A stretch of DNA of 64,000 nucleotides, taken from the NCBI GenBank assembly GCA_035296965.1, contig DATGZX010000010.1:61634-125633 (forward strand), in the 5' to 3' direction. Each line of letters opens with the position of its first letter. Position 1 is the first letter of the stretch. This document shows positions 24,528 to 33,392 of the stretch, piece after piece. This stretch comes from DATGZX01 sp035296965. Lineage in GTDB: Bacteria; Planctomycetota; Planctomycetia; Gemmatales; Gemmataceae. A program made the position numbers and the translations under genes. The notes under the pieces were generated by a model. That model did not search any database. It saw only the letters and a list, made by a program, of their open reading frames with translations, and was not told where the DNA came from.

Positions 24528-26255
24528 CTACTTTTTCTTCTTCTCAATCTTGGCCCACGTATCGCGCAATGATACGGTTCGATTGAAGACGAGCGCCTGC
24601 GGCTTAGAGTCTCGCGCATCAACACAGAAGTAACCTTGTCGTTCGAACTGATAACGACTGCCGGGAGCAGCGGCCCCGAGGCTCGGTTCCACGCGGCAGG
24701 ACTTCAGCACCGTCAGAGAGTTGGGATTCAGGTTGGCGCGGTAATCCGATCCTTCCGGCACATCGTCAGGGTCAGGCTTCGTAAAGAGGTGATCGTAAAG
24801 ACGTACTTCCGCCACGACGGACTGGGGAGCCGACACCCAATGAATCGTCCCCTTGACCTTACGGCCATCTGGGGCATTGCCGCCGCGGGTGGCCGGGTCG
24901 TAGGTGCAATGAATCTCGACGACCTCTCCGGTCATTGGGTCCTTCACGGCGCTCACGCACTTGATGAAATACGCCCAGCGCAGTCGCACCTCCCGGCCCG
25001 GAGCCAGCCGGAAGAAGTCTTTCGGAGGATCTTCGCGAAAGTCATCCTGTTCGATGTAAAGCTCGCGTGAAAAAGGCACCTTGCGCGAGCCGGCCGCCGG
25101 ATCCTCCGGATTGTTGATGGCCTCCAGCTCCTCGGTCTGCCCTTCGGGATAGTTATCGAGGACGACGCGCACGGGGCGCAAGACAGCCAGCACGCGCGGC
25201 GCGCGCTTGTTCAAATCCTCGCGCAGGCTGTCCTCGAGCCAGGACATGTCGATGATGCCGTTGAATTTCGATACGCCAATCCGCTCGCAGAAACTGCGGA
25301 TCGCCTCGGGCGTGTAGCCGCGGCGCCGGAAGCCGGAAATCGTGGGCATGCGCGGATCGCTCCAGCCTTGCACGTGACCTTCTGTGACGAGCTGAATCAG
25401 CCGGCGCTTGCTGAGCACGGTGTAGGTGAGATTGAGCCGGGCAAACTCGATCTGCTGCGGATGGTAGATGCCGAGCGCTTCAATGTACCAGTCGTAGAGA
25501 GGCCGATGATTTTCGAATTCCAGCGTGCAAATCGAGTGCGTGATTTTTTCCACGGAGTCCGATTGACCATGCGCCCAATCGTAGGTGGCGTAGACGCACC
25601 ACTTGTTGCCGGTGCGGTGATGCTCCGCATGCAGAATGCGGTACATGACCGGATCGCGCATGTTCAGATTGGGCGACGCCATGTCGATCTTGGCCCGCAG
25701 CGTGCGTGAGCCATCCGGGAACTCGCCGGCGCGCATGCGCTGGAACAGGTCCAGGTTCTCTGCGCTGGTGCGGTGGCGATAGGGACTATCCTTGCCGGGC
25801 GCCGTCAGCGTGCCCCGGTACTCGCGGATCTGGTCGGCCGTCAGATCGCACACATACGCCTTGCCTGCCTTGATCAGTTTTACGGCCCACTCGTAGAGTT
25901 GCTCGAAATAATCGGAGGCGAAGAATTGCCGGTCTTCCCAATCGAAGCCGAGCCAGCGCACGTCTTCCTTGATCGAATCGACGTACTCCACGTCCTCCTT
26001 GGTGGGATTGGTATCGTCGAAACGCAAGTTGCACTTGCCGCCATATCGGGCGGCGAGACCGAAGTTGAGACAGATCGACTTGGCGTGGCCGATGTGGAGA
26101 TAGCCGTTCGGCTCCGGCGGAAAGCGCGTCTGCACCCGGCCGTCGAACTTCTTGTTCTTGACATCCTCTTCAATGATGGCCTGGAGAAAGTTCAGCGACG
26201 GCGCCGCTTCCGTGTTTCCTTCGTTGCCACCAGGTTCCTTGTTGGATTTTGCCAT
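24528..26255 (-). CDS. glnS: glutamine--tRNA ligase
   Basis: A 575-residue class I synthetase that charges tRNA-Gln directly. The HIGH motif (PPEPNGYLHIGHAKSICLNF) is at about residue 46, the KMSKS loop appears as YTVLSKRRL, and the GlnRS-specific sequence RFDDTNPTKEDVEYVDSIKE is present. The C-terminal anticodon-binding barrels are complete (VEIHCTYDPATRGGNAPDGR, SRYQFERQGYFCVDARDSKP). Length matches E. coli GlnRS (554). The gltX gene lies upstream on the same strand, so both aminoacylation enzymes for Glu/Gln codons may be co-expressed. Confidence 0.97.
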   Translation of the reverse strand: MAKSNKEPGGNEGNTEAAPSLNFLQAIIEEDVKNKKFDGRVQTRFPPEPNGYLHIGHAKSICLNFGLAARYGGKCNLRFDDTNPTKEDVEYVDSIKEDVRWLGFDWEDRQFFASDYFEQLYEWAVKLIKAGKAYVCDLTADQIREYRGTLTAPGKDSPYRHRTSAENLDLFQRMRAGEFPDGSRTLRAKIDMASPNLNMRDPVMYRILHAEHHRTGNKWCVYATYDWAHGQSDSVEKITHSICTLEFENHRPLYDWYIEALGIYHPQQIEFARLNLTYTVLSKRRLIQLVTEGHVQGWSDPRMPTISGFRRRGYTPEAIRSFCERIGVSKFNGIIDMSWLEDSLREDLNKRAPRVLAVLRPVRVVLDNYPEGQTEELEAINNPEDPAAGSRKVPFSRELYIEQDDFREDPPKDFFRLAPGREVRLRWAYFIKCVSAVKDPMTGEVVEIHCTYDPATRGGNAPDGRKVKGTIHWVSAPQSVVAEVRLYDHLFTKPDPDDVPEGSDYRANLNPNSLTVLKSCRVEPSLGAAAPGSRYQFERQGYFCVDARDSKPQALVFNRTVSLRDTWAKIEKKKK

Positions 26256-26328
26256 CGCTTCCTTACCTTGTAATTACGGAACGACTGCATCGTCGCCGTA
26301 AATGCCTTGGGCGCTCATGTAGTAGAAT

Positions 26329-26388
26329 TCTGTCCGAGAAGCCCCTCTCCCCCGAGTACGGTGGAGAGGGGAGAACTTGTCGGACAGA
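26329..26388. repeat. 60-nt imperfect palindrome between gltX and glnS
   Basis: TCTGTCCGA at the left and TCGGACAGA at the right enclose CCCCTCTCC / GGAGAGGGG. It is the type of intergenic palindrome often scattered in planctomycete genomes. It may act as a processing or attenuation site between the two synthetase genes. Confidence 0.6.
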
Positions 26389-26441
26389 CTGTAAGTTTCT
26401 GGAAAACAGCTGGATCACGCAAGACTTCTTGCCGTGCGCGC

Positions 26442-28016
26442 TCAAAGACGGTTCAGCGCCCGGTCGATTCGTGCCAGACAATGTTCCCTGCCCAGGATCG
26501 CGAGGCTGTCGAAGACGCCGAACCCGACCGCCTTGCCGGTCAAGGCAACCCGCAACGCATGGATGATCTGGCCGACGTTGACGCCTTCGGCCTGAATGAA
26601 ATCTTGCAGCAGCTTCTCCAGCGTCACTGCATCGAACGGCTTCACTTCGGCCAGGCGCTCGCGAAACTTCTTCAGAAGGGGCCCAGCATCGGGTGGCTTG
26701 CGAATTCTTTTCTCGAAGGCCTGCTCGTCATAGGAGAAGTGATCGTCGCGCTCGAAGAAATCTGTGTAATCGAGGATGTCGCCGGCGGTCTTGATGCGCT
26801 CCCCGGCCGCGCGCACGATCTGCGTCAGTAGCTCTCGCGCTTCGAGGGGCGCGGGCGCCTGCGTAAGTCCCGTCTTCTCCAGGTAAGGCAGGGCCATGGC
26901 GGCCTTGCGGTCGAGCGGCAGCTCCTGCATGTAGTGGTCTTGAAACGCCCAGAGCTTTTTCGGGTCGAAGCTGGCCGAGGCCTTGTTGACGCGATCGAGC
27001 GAGAACACATCGATCATCTGCTGTCGGGTAAAGAACTCCGTCTTGTCGTCGAGAGCCCAGCCGAGCAGTACCAGGTAATTGAGGACGGCGTCCGGCAGGT
27101 AGCCCACCTGCTGATAGAAGTCGACAATCACGGGATTGAACGTCTCCGCCGAGGTCTTTAGGCCGATCTTGGCCGCGATCGCCTGGCCGTGCTCATAGAC
27201 CTTCTTGAAATCCGGATTCTTGAGGTACTGGGCGATTTTGCGCTTGCTGAGCTTGTTCTTGCTGCCCGGCTCGGCGACGAAAGGTACATGAGCGTAGAGC
27301 GGCGGCGCATAGCCCAGTCCCTGGGCGATGAAGACCTGCCGAGCCGTGTTCGATAAGTGTTCCTCGGCGCGGATCACATGCGAAATCTGCATGTCGTAGT
27401 CGTCGACGACATTGGCGAGGTTATAGAGGACCGAACCGTCCGCGCGCTGGATGACATGGTCCTGCTCCTCTCCCCAACTGAATTCCATCAGGCCGCGGAT
27501 GAGGTCGTTGAAGTTGCAGGCCCCATCACGCGGCATCTTGAGACGCACGACCCCCTTGCGGCCTTCGGCTTCGAATTTGGCCCGCTGCTGCGGCGACTCC
27601 GCCATCCACTTTCGGCTATAGAGAAACTTGCGTTTCTCCGTGTTTGCCAACTCTCTCTCGACTTCGACCTCCTGGCTGGTGGCGTAGTCGTAGTAGGCTG
27701 CGCCCTTGTCCACGAGGGTCTGAACGGCATCACGATAGCGCTCTAACTTTTGCGACTGATAATAGGGGCCGCGCGGGCCACCGATTTCAGGCCCTTCATC
27801 CCAGTGCAAGCCCAGCCAGCGGAAGCCATCCAGGATCGGCTGCAGGGCCTCGGCCAAATTGCGCTGCTGGTCGGTATCGTCGATGCGCAGAATGAACTGG
27901 CCGCCGTGATGCCGGGCGAACAGCCAGTTAAACAGGGCCGTGCGGACCCCGCCGATGTGCAGGTAGCCTGTTGGACTTGGGGCGAAACGTGTACGAACCA
28001 TAGGCTTCACATCCAT
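26442..28016 (-). CDS. gltX: glutamate--tRNA ligase
   Basis: A 524-residue class I synthetase. The HIGH motif is in RFAPSPTGYLHIGGVRTALF, with ILRIDDTDQQRN following, and the KMSKS loop is KNKLSKRKIAQYL. Helical anticodon-binding domain is present to the C-terminus. ATG 28016 (MDVKPMVRTRF) is chosen; ATG 28001 (MVRTRF) is equally possible, and the upstream frame to 28211 is not protein-like. A discriminating or non-discriminating specificity cannot be decided, but an intact GlnRS next door suggests a Glu-specific enzyme. Confidence 0.96.
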   Translation of the reverse strand: MDVKPMVRTRFAPSPTGYLHIGGVRTALFNWLFARHHGGQFILRIDDTDQQRNLAEALQPILDGFRWLGLHWDEGPEIGGPRGPYYQSQKLERYRDAVQTLVDKGAAYYDYATSQEVEVERELANTEKRKFLYSRKWMAESPQQRAKFEAEGRKGVVRLKMPRDGACNFNDLIRGLMEFSWGEEQDHVIQRADGSVLYNLANVVDDYDMQISHVIRAEEHLSNTARQVFIAQGLGYAPPLYAHVPFVAEPGSKNKLSKRKIAQYLKNPDFKKVYEHGQAIAAKIGLKTSAETFNPVIVDFYQQVGYLPDAVLNYLVLLGWALDDKTEFFTRQQMIDVFSLDRVNKASASFDPKKLWAFQDHYMQELPLDRKAAMALPYLEKTGLTQAPAPLEARELLTQIVRAAGERIKTAGDILDYTDFFERDDHFSYDEQAFEKRIRKPPDAGPLLKKFRERLAEVKPFDAVTLEKLLQDFIQAEGVNVGQIIHALRVALTGKAVGFGVFDSLAILGREHCLARIDRALNRL

Positions 28017-28223
28017 TGCCAAAGGGGAGATTATAGCGGACCGGTGCAGTGAAACATAGGCCGCGGATAAGCACCGGCTTTGTCGGATACGCCTTGGTCC
28101 GCTTCGCGCAGCCTTGCAGAATCCACGTTGTTGTACCTCATCGCCACCTTGCCATTTTGGAGGGTTTGTCTTCCTCCCTCCCTCTATTAAAGTAGAGGGA
28201 CGAGTCCCCAACGAGTGCTCACG

Positions 28224-30116
28224 ATGACCCAGACCCCACTTCCAGGCGTGCTTCCTTCCCTGCGGCGGATTTTTGCAGCGAAGGAAAGCAGCAATGTGCC
28301 CGACAGCGAGTTACTGCGCCGCTTCGTGCAGCAGCGCGACGAGGCCGCCTTCGAGCTGCTGGTCTGGCGCCACGGGCGCATGGTGTTACATGCCTGCCGG
28401 CGCATCCTCGCCGACACGCATCACGCCGAGGATGCCTTCCAGGCCACGTTTCTCACGCTCGCACGCCGCGCCAGCTCCATCCGGGGGCGGTCGTCCGTTT
28501 CGGGTTGGCTGCACAAAGTGGCCTTTCGCATTGCGCTGGCCTCTCGTGCCCGCATCGCACGCAGGCAGGAGTTGGAGCAACCGCTTACGGAGCCGACTCC
28601 CGACAAGGGCCTGGACCCAAGCGCCATAGCGGCTTGGCGCGACATCCGGCAAATCCTCGACCGTGAGGTCAACGGTCTGGGTGAGCGTTACCGCTTGCCG
28701 TTCATTCTCTGTTACCTCGAAGGCAAGACGAATTCCGAGGCGGCCAAGGAGTTGGGCTGTCCCGTGGGCACCATCGAATCGCGCTTGCTGCGGGCCCGTC
28801 AGCGCTTACGAGCTAGGCTCACCCGGCAAGGATTGGCGTTGTCGGTCGGCATGCGCGGCCTGGCTCTGGCGCGGGCAGCTTCGGGTGCTCGATTGCCGGC
28901 CGCGCTGGTCGGCTCGACGGCAAGAATGGCAGCGTTTTTTGCGGGCGGCGTGGCTGCGGAGGCCATTCCTCCCGAGGTCTTTTCCATGGCAGAAGGGGTG
29001 TTGCGAACCATGTGGCTATTCAAGATCAAATCGACGGCAATCTTGGCGGTGGCAATCCTGGTAAGCGTTACGGCCTGCGTCTTCGGCCGGCCGGGCCGGG
29101 AGCCCTGGCTCCAGGCGGACAAGCAACCGAGTGCCAAGGAGCAAGCTCAGCACAATCGGGCGGGCAAGAATGCTCCAGCAGGAGAGCATGTTGAGTCTGG
29201 CGTGATCGAGAAGCTGGATCTCGCACAGGGTGCGATCGTGGTGAAGTCCCTTACTTTCTTCGCAAACTTGAACGGGACCATCGGAAATTCGTCCAATGTC
29301 ATTCTTCAGCCATATCTCGCGACGCCGATGATAAGCACGGCAAATGGGCTCCCCAGCGGCTGGACCAGCTATGAACAACTAAAGGTGAATCCATCGCCAT
29401 CAGCTAACTATCTCAACCATATCGAACACACCATACCGTTTAACACAACGCATAACTTCGGCCCGTTTGCCGTAAATGGTGCGATCACGGCATATAGTAA
29501 CGAAGTGCGCCACAAATTGGCGCCTTTGGTGAGTGTGTGCATTGATGGCGAGGAAGCAAAGCTTTCGGACCTGGTCCCGAACATAACCGTCCAGTTGAGG
29601 ATCAACAAGAGTGGCCAAGTCACCCGCATAGAAGCGGACGGCAGCACGGTGGATGATTGCCTTGTCGATTCCCTCGACCCGGTCAAGAACACGCTGGCAG
29701 TTGCTCATGCCGGCAGTCCAGCGCAGTGGGAGATCGGTCAAAAGGTCAACGTTGTCATCAACAACAGAAAGAGCCGGTTGGCTGACCTGAAGCCGGAAAT
29801 GACGGTCTCTTTGCGCCTCTCGGCGATCAAGCCGAAGGTCCTCGGCATCACCGCCACTGGCCCCACGGTCGAGTGCGTCCTGAAAGGCATTGACGCCGAG
29901 CGTGGCCGGCTCACGGTCGGCTTGAAGAAGGAACACATCACGGTATCCAATTTAGTGGTGGATGCACAGGCTCCCGTTACCATCGACGGTCGCAATGCCC
30001 GGCTCGTGGACTTGCAGTCGCGCGTAGGCAGGCAGATTCGCATACGGATGGACGCCGACGCCGAGCAAAACCGGGTCATGGCAGTGCACTACGACTCTCC
30101 CAAGCCAGGCAAGTAA
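28224..30116 (+). CDS. ECF sigma factor fused to a membrane anchor and extracytoplasmic repeats
   Basis: A 630-residue fusion. Residues about 25-190 are an ECF sigma-70 domain: region 2 (ELLVWRHGRMVLHACRRILA, HHAEDAFQATFLTLARRA) and region 4 (LPFILCYLEGKTNSEAAKEL, GTIESRLLRARQRLRARL). An Ala-rich linker leads to one transmembrane helix at about 270-290 (STAILAVAILVSVTACVFG). The remaining 340 residues would be outside and hold repeated small beta units (LADLKPEMTVSLRL, LVDLQSRVGRQIRIRM). Such tails are known in planctomycete ECF groups and may let the sigma factor sense the cell envelope directly, with no separate anti-sigma factor. It is divergent from gltX. Confidence 0.88.
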   Translation: MTQTPLPGVLPSLRRIFAAKESSNVPDSELLRRFVQQRDEAAFELLVWRHGRMVLHACRRILADTHHAEDAFQATFLTLARRASSIRGRSSVSGWLHKVAFRIALASRARIARRQELEQPLTEPTPDKGLDPSAIAAWRDIRQILDREVNGLGERYRLPFILCYLEGKTNSEAAKELGCPVGTIESRLLRARQRLRARLTRQGLALSVGMRGLALARAASGARLPAALVGSTARMAAFFAGGVAAEAIPPEVFSMAEGVLRTMWLFKIKSTAILAVAILVSVTACVFGRPGREPWLQADKQPSAKEQAQHNRAGKNAPAGEHVESGVIEKLDLAQGAIVVKSLTFFANLNGTIGNSSNVILQPYLATPMISTANGLPSGWTSYEQLKVNPSPSANYLNHIEHTIPFNTTHNFGPFAVNGAITAYSNEVRHKLAPLVSVCIDGEEAKLSDLVPNITVQLRINKSGQVTRIEADGSTVDDCLVDSLDPVKNTLAVAHAGSPAQWEIGQKVNVVINNRKSRLADLKPEMTVSLRLSAIKPKVLGITATGPTVECVLKGIDAERGRLTVGLKKEHITVSNLVVDAQAPVTIDGRNARLVDLQSRVGRQIRIRMDADAEQNRVMAVHYDSPKPGK

Positions 30117-30535
30117 ACTCGGTACGGTGGCGCTCTGAACACCAATCAGAACTTGGTCAAGATCTCGACCCGGATACCGGTTGCAGTGTTGATCGCGTTC
30201 TTCAAGACAGCGCCGACTCCCAGAACGTAATGGCATTTTGAGAATGGCACACCTGGTTTGGGAGACGATTTTCCCTCCGCGCGCATCATTAAACCACGTA
30301 AAAATCAACGTCTGCGAGTTTTGGGACTTTTGGGACTAAAAAGCCCCCCTCCCAATTTCGGCATAATTCACATGAACTAAATGTGTCCTATTTGTCCTAT
30401 TATCGTCCTATTTCTTCAAAAATCCCTTGCAAATCACACCAACCCGCCCAAACCGAGCGCAGAGCCGAGAGGATCGAGGGCGAATTTTAGCGTCAAAAAC
30501 GACCTTGCAATGCAGCTGCCTGGCTGCATACTTGA
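30117..30535. other. 419-bp intergenic region with GTCCTATT iterons
   Basis: AT-rich between 30300 and 30430. GTCCTATT occurs three times at 30385, 30394 and 30405, and TTTTGGGAC twice near 30316-30334. The same octamer, inverted, is found twice at 127-145. No gene. Confidence 0.5.
30385..30412. repeat. three direct GTCCTATT iterons
   Basis: Copies at 30385-30392, 30394-30401 and 30405-30412, spaced 9 and 11 bp, about one helical turn. They are upstream of the ArsR-type gene and could be operator sites. Confidence 0.45.
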
Positions 30536-30865
30536 ATGATGGACGATGACATGGACAAAGTGTTCAAGGCACTGGCCGACCCCAGCCGCCGGGAGTTGCT
30601 CGACTTGCTGCACGAGAAGACTGGCCAGACTCTCTGGCAACTCTGCGAGTACCTGGACATCACCCGTCAGACGGTGACCAGGCATCTCAAGCTGCTGGAA
30701 GACGCCAATCTCGTAGTCACGATCCGGCGGGGCAGCGAGAAGCTGCACTTCCTCAACCCGGTGCCGATCCAAGAGATCTCCGAACGCTGGATTGGCAAGT
30801 ACGAGCGGGGCGCTCTTCGCGCCCTCGCCGTGCTTGATAGGACAAGCAGAATGTTCCCAGTTTAA
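30536..30865 (+). CDS. ArsR-family winged-helix regulator
   Basis: A 109-residue DNA-binding protein: MDKVFKALADPSRRELLDLL opens the fold, and LCEYLDITRQTVTRHLKLLE is the helix-turn-helix. VVTIRRGSEKLHFLNP is the wing, and IGKYERGALRAL the dimerisation helix. No metal-binding Cys motif is present, which fits the SRPBCC-linked subgroup. In that subgroup a START-like protein gene normally follows, but it is missing here, and the last 8 residues (RTSRMFPV) differ from the usual ending. ATG 30551 is an alternative start. Confidence 0.88.
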   Translation: MMDDDMDKVFKALADPSRRELLDLLHEKTGQTLWQLCEYLDITRQTVTRHLKLLEDANLVVTIRRGSEKLHFLNPVPIQEISERWIGKYERGALRALAVLDRTSRMFPV

Positions 30866-30896
30866 GTACTCCCCGAACCATTCGCTGCTAGCGGCG

Positions 30897-32411
30897 TTAA
30901 CGGATAATGAACAGAGCCAAGTTCTCCTGCAACGGGCCGGCCAGCGAGTTTTCCTCAACACGGGCGAACAGGTCATCGAGCGCAACGCGGGTCGATGTCT
31001 CCCGGCTCCTCGTCTGCGGCAACGCGAACCGAATGGAATCGCCTCCGGCGGGTCGGGGCATCGAGGGGGCTTCAGCCATCCGGGCCGGATCGTTCGTCAG
31101 ACTTATGCTGACCATGGTCGAGGGGGGCACAGTTCCCACCTGCAGCGTGGCGGTGAACCCAACCGGCAGGTCCCTGTCTGCGGTCGCCGGCGCGACTTTG
31201 CCGATTTGGCCCGTAGCTTGGCTGCCGGTTGCCGCGATCATTAAGCTGCTTGCCTTGATAGTCGGGATCAAGAGGAAAGCATGGTGTGGCCCGCTGGTCA
31301 AGTAGCCTTGGCCCACGATGTCTCCGGCATCATTGACCCCGGTGCCAAACTGTAGTTGAGACCAGCCGGAGTTCTTCGGGATCTGATTATTGAGATCGAT
31401 GACCTTGCCGTTTTTCCAGACAATGGCGCCGCTGAACTCTCCATTTCCAACCACCTGCACCTTGGTGGAACAGTTCATCCCGAAAGCTTCGGTCGCGGGG
31501 TCGCGGGGAAGCGATGGGAGAGCCGTCATGGTGCCTGTCGGCCCGTTTGGCTGGCTCGGGGTCCAGAGAAAGGACATTATGGGGTCTTGGGCTGTCGACG
31601 ACCTGCCAACAACCTGGCCGACCTTGTTGATGGCGTCGGCGTAGCTCACGTCCGAGTCTCCCGCGAGCGTGCCCAGGTCGGTGGGCACACCGCCGCCTAT
31701 CTGCCAGAGGAAAGCGTGGGTCTGTCCGTTGTGGACCCCAAAACCCGCGATCTGTTGGTCATCATTGATGCCGTTTGCGGAGGCCAAGTCCCAGCCGGAG
31801 TTGGCTGGGAGCAGGGTGTTGAGATCCGTCATCACGCCGTTTTGCCAGAGCCAGGCGTGCTCCGAACCGGAGGCGATGACCCCCTGGCCAACCACCTGGA
31901 CGGGGTGGACGCCGGGGACCGGGTTGTTGACGGCCTGCGGACCGGTCCCGGTACCGGCGCTGCCGCCAAGGGTACCGAGGTCGGTCATACCCGTGCCGCT
32001 TTGCCAGAGGAAGGAGTGGAAGTTCCCGCCGGAGTCTTCCAAGGTCCCGACCACTTGGCCGAAGTCGTTGAGCGCGGTCGCGTAGCTGTACGTGTCCGTG
32101 TAGCCGGGGAGCGTGCCGAGATCGGTCATCATGCCGCTGCTGTAGAGGAAGGCGTGACCTGCGCCGCTGGCGGTATTTGCCTCGCCGGCCACTTGGCCGG
32201 CGCTATTGATGGCGGCGGGGTAACTGCCCGCGCCGCCCAATGTGCCGAGGTCGGTGATGGAATAGCTGCTCGGGCAGAGCCGATCCTCCAGCTTCTCCAG
32301 GTGTAATCGGAGAGCGACTGGTCTTCGGCGTGTTGACCGCAGCAGCGTACGCCCGGTTGGCGCATGTTCAACACTGGGAGTCAGATGTGGAAGCCAAGAA
32401 AGGAATCGCAT
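30897..32411 (-). CDS. extracellular HAF-repeat protein
   Basis: A 504-residue protein with an N-terminal planctomycete export motif (LRLHLEKLEDRLCPSSYSI). It is followed by at least six HAF repeats of about 50 residues, each with 'DLGTLGG...A..IN..GQVVG......HAFLW..G' (for example ITDLGTLGGAGSYPAAINSA, QVVGRSSTAQDPIMSFLW). The C-terminal 120 residues are Ala/Thr-rich. ATG 32411 is preceded by AGGAGA; the longer upstream frame runs into a repeated non-coding element. HAF-repeat proteins are secreted with unknown function. It lies downstream of, and on the same strand as, the 32573 gene. Confidence 0.85.
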   Translation of the reverse strand: MRFLSWLPHLTPSVEHAPTGRTLLRSTRRRPVALRLHLEKLEDRLCPSSYSITDLGTLGGAGSYPAAINSAGQVAGEANTASGAGHAFLYSSGMMTDLGTLPGYTDTYSYATALNDFGQVVGTLEDSGGNFHSFLWQSGTGMTDLGTLGGSAGTGTGPQAVNNPVPGVHPVQVVGQGVIASGSEHAWLWQNGVMTDLNTLLPANSGWDLASANGINDDQQIAGFGVHNGQTHAFLWQIGGGVPTDLGTLAGDSDVSYADAINKVGQVVGRSSTAQDPIMSFLWTPSQPNGPTGTMTALPSLPRDPATEAFGMNCSTKVQVVGNGEFSGAIVWKNGKVIDLNNQIPKNSGWSQLQFGTGVNDAGDIVGQGYLTSGPHHAFLLIPTIKASSLMIAATGSQATGQIGKVAPATADRDLPVGFTATLQVGTVPPSTMVSISLTNDPARMAEAPSMPRPAGGDSIRFALPQTRSRETSTRVALDDLFARVEENSLAGPLQENLALFIIR

Positions 32412-32436
32412 GTTCGGGTCTCCTGTTTGGGAAAGC

Positions 32437-32542
32437 GGTCTGCGATACAATGAACAGGCCGTTGCTCCAGGCGCGCAGACCGAGCGTCCGGGAGATGGCG
32501 GGCCGGTGAGGGCTCTGCTTGGCGGCAAAAGCTTACCGGCCG
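32437..32542. repeat. 106-bp duplicated leader element, copy 1
   Basis: About 93% identical (7 mismatches) to 33287-33392. Read on the minus strand it has GGCCGGT...ACCGGCC and GGTCTGCG...CGCAGACC stem-loops, and its end lies 26 nt before the HAF-repeat start codon. It is a candidate cis-regulatory RNA or shared promoter region. Confidence 0.8.
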
Positions 32543-32572
32543 CTTTGCTTCTTTCTCAGTGCCCCGTCGATT

Positions 32573-33199
32573 TCAATCCTTCACGATCACCGTGTAGGTA
32601 GCCTCAATGGAGTACGGCCCGCCAAGTACGTCGAGAATGGCGTCACCGTCAAGAGTCCCTTGGATCGTGACCGTGTGGATGCCCTTGGAGAGCGGCGTCA
32701 GAAACGCGCCGACCTGGATGATGTGCTTACCGTCTCCGTCCAGCAAAAAAGGCAGAGTTGCCCCAGCCGCGTAGGCCGCGCCGAGCGTTGTTGCTTCGCC
32801 ATCGACCACGATTTCCAAATCGTGAGCGCCCAGTTGCTTCCTCCCGAAGACGTAATGGGCGATGTCGTCCTTATCGTCGGGGAAATCACCGATGATCGGC
32901 ATGGAATCATCGACCCAGAAGACCGGCACGAAGAACTTCGTGCCGGTGTTCACCGTGAAGGTGTTCGTCGTGTCGGTGTTCGGGTCGGCGAGGTAGAGGA
33001 TCTGGAACGGCGTGTCGGGATAGAAGTCCAGGTCGTTGTAGCTGGTGTTGAAGTAGGCCATTGCTTCGGCCATGTCTTGCAGCGAGTAGCCCAACGGAGT
33101 GGCTGTGGCCGGCAGAACTTTGCCGCCTCCCGCCCGCGCCCGCGCCGGTCCAGCCAGGAGCAGAGCCACAGCCGCCAGGCCCAGAATGAAACGCTTCAT
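32573..33199 (-). CDS. secreted hypothetical protein
   Basis: A 208-residue protein with a clean signal peptide (MKRFILGLAAVALLLAGPAR, cleavage near ARA-GG) and a GGGAGGG ribosome-binding site. The mature part is acidic and beta-rich (FQILYLADPNTDTTNTFTVN, FFVPVFWVDDSMPIIGDFPD, SKGIHTVTIQGTLDGDAILD). No known domain recognised. Its 5' region carries copy 2 of the 106-bp element, while copy 1 lies just after its stop, in front of the HAF-repeat gene, so the two secreted-protein genes seem to be under matching control. Confidence 0.8.
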   Translation of the reverse strand: MKRFILGLAAVALLLAGPARARAGGGKVLPATATPLGYSLQDMAEAMAYFNTSYNDLDFYPDTPFQILYLADPNTDTTNTFTVNTGTKFFVPVFWVDDSMPIIGDFPDDKDDIAHYVFGRKQLGAHDLEIVVDGEATTLGAAYAAGATLPFLLDGDGKHIIQVGAFLTPLSKGIHTVTIQGTLDGDAILDVLGGPYSIEATYTVIVKD

Positions 33200-33286
33200 C
33201 GCTAAACCCTCCCTACGGATAAGCTCCCCGCTGCCGCCGAACGTCGGCAAGCAGCTCAAGAGGAGCGAACACTTCAGTTTTCAGTT

Positions 33287-33392
33287 GGTCTGCGACAGAA
33301 TGAAAAGGCCGTTGCTCCAGGCGCGCAGACCGAGCGTCCGGGAGATGCCGGGCCGGTGAGGGCTCTGCTTGGCGGCTGAGGCTTACCGGCCG
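33287..33392. repeat. 106-bp duplicated leader element, copy 2
   Basis: Second copy, with its promoter-distal end (CGCAGACC on the minus strand) 87 nt before the start codon of the 32573 gene. Both arms of the two stem-loops are intact. Confidence 0.8.

Noticed and set aside
31356..32306. Plus-strand 316-codon frame opposite the HAF-repeat protein
   Set aside because: HAF repeats and export motif are on the minus strand; the antisense frame has no start signal.
32437..32542. Cyclic-di-GMP riboswitch as explanation of the 106-bp element
   Set aside because: The GEMM consensus boxes are not present on either strand, although hairpins are.
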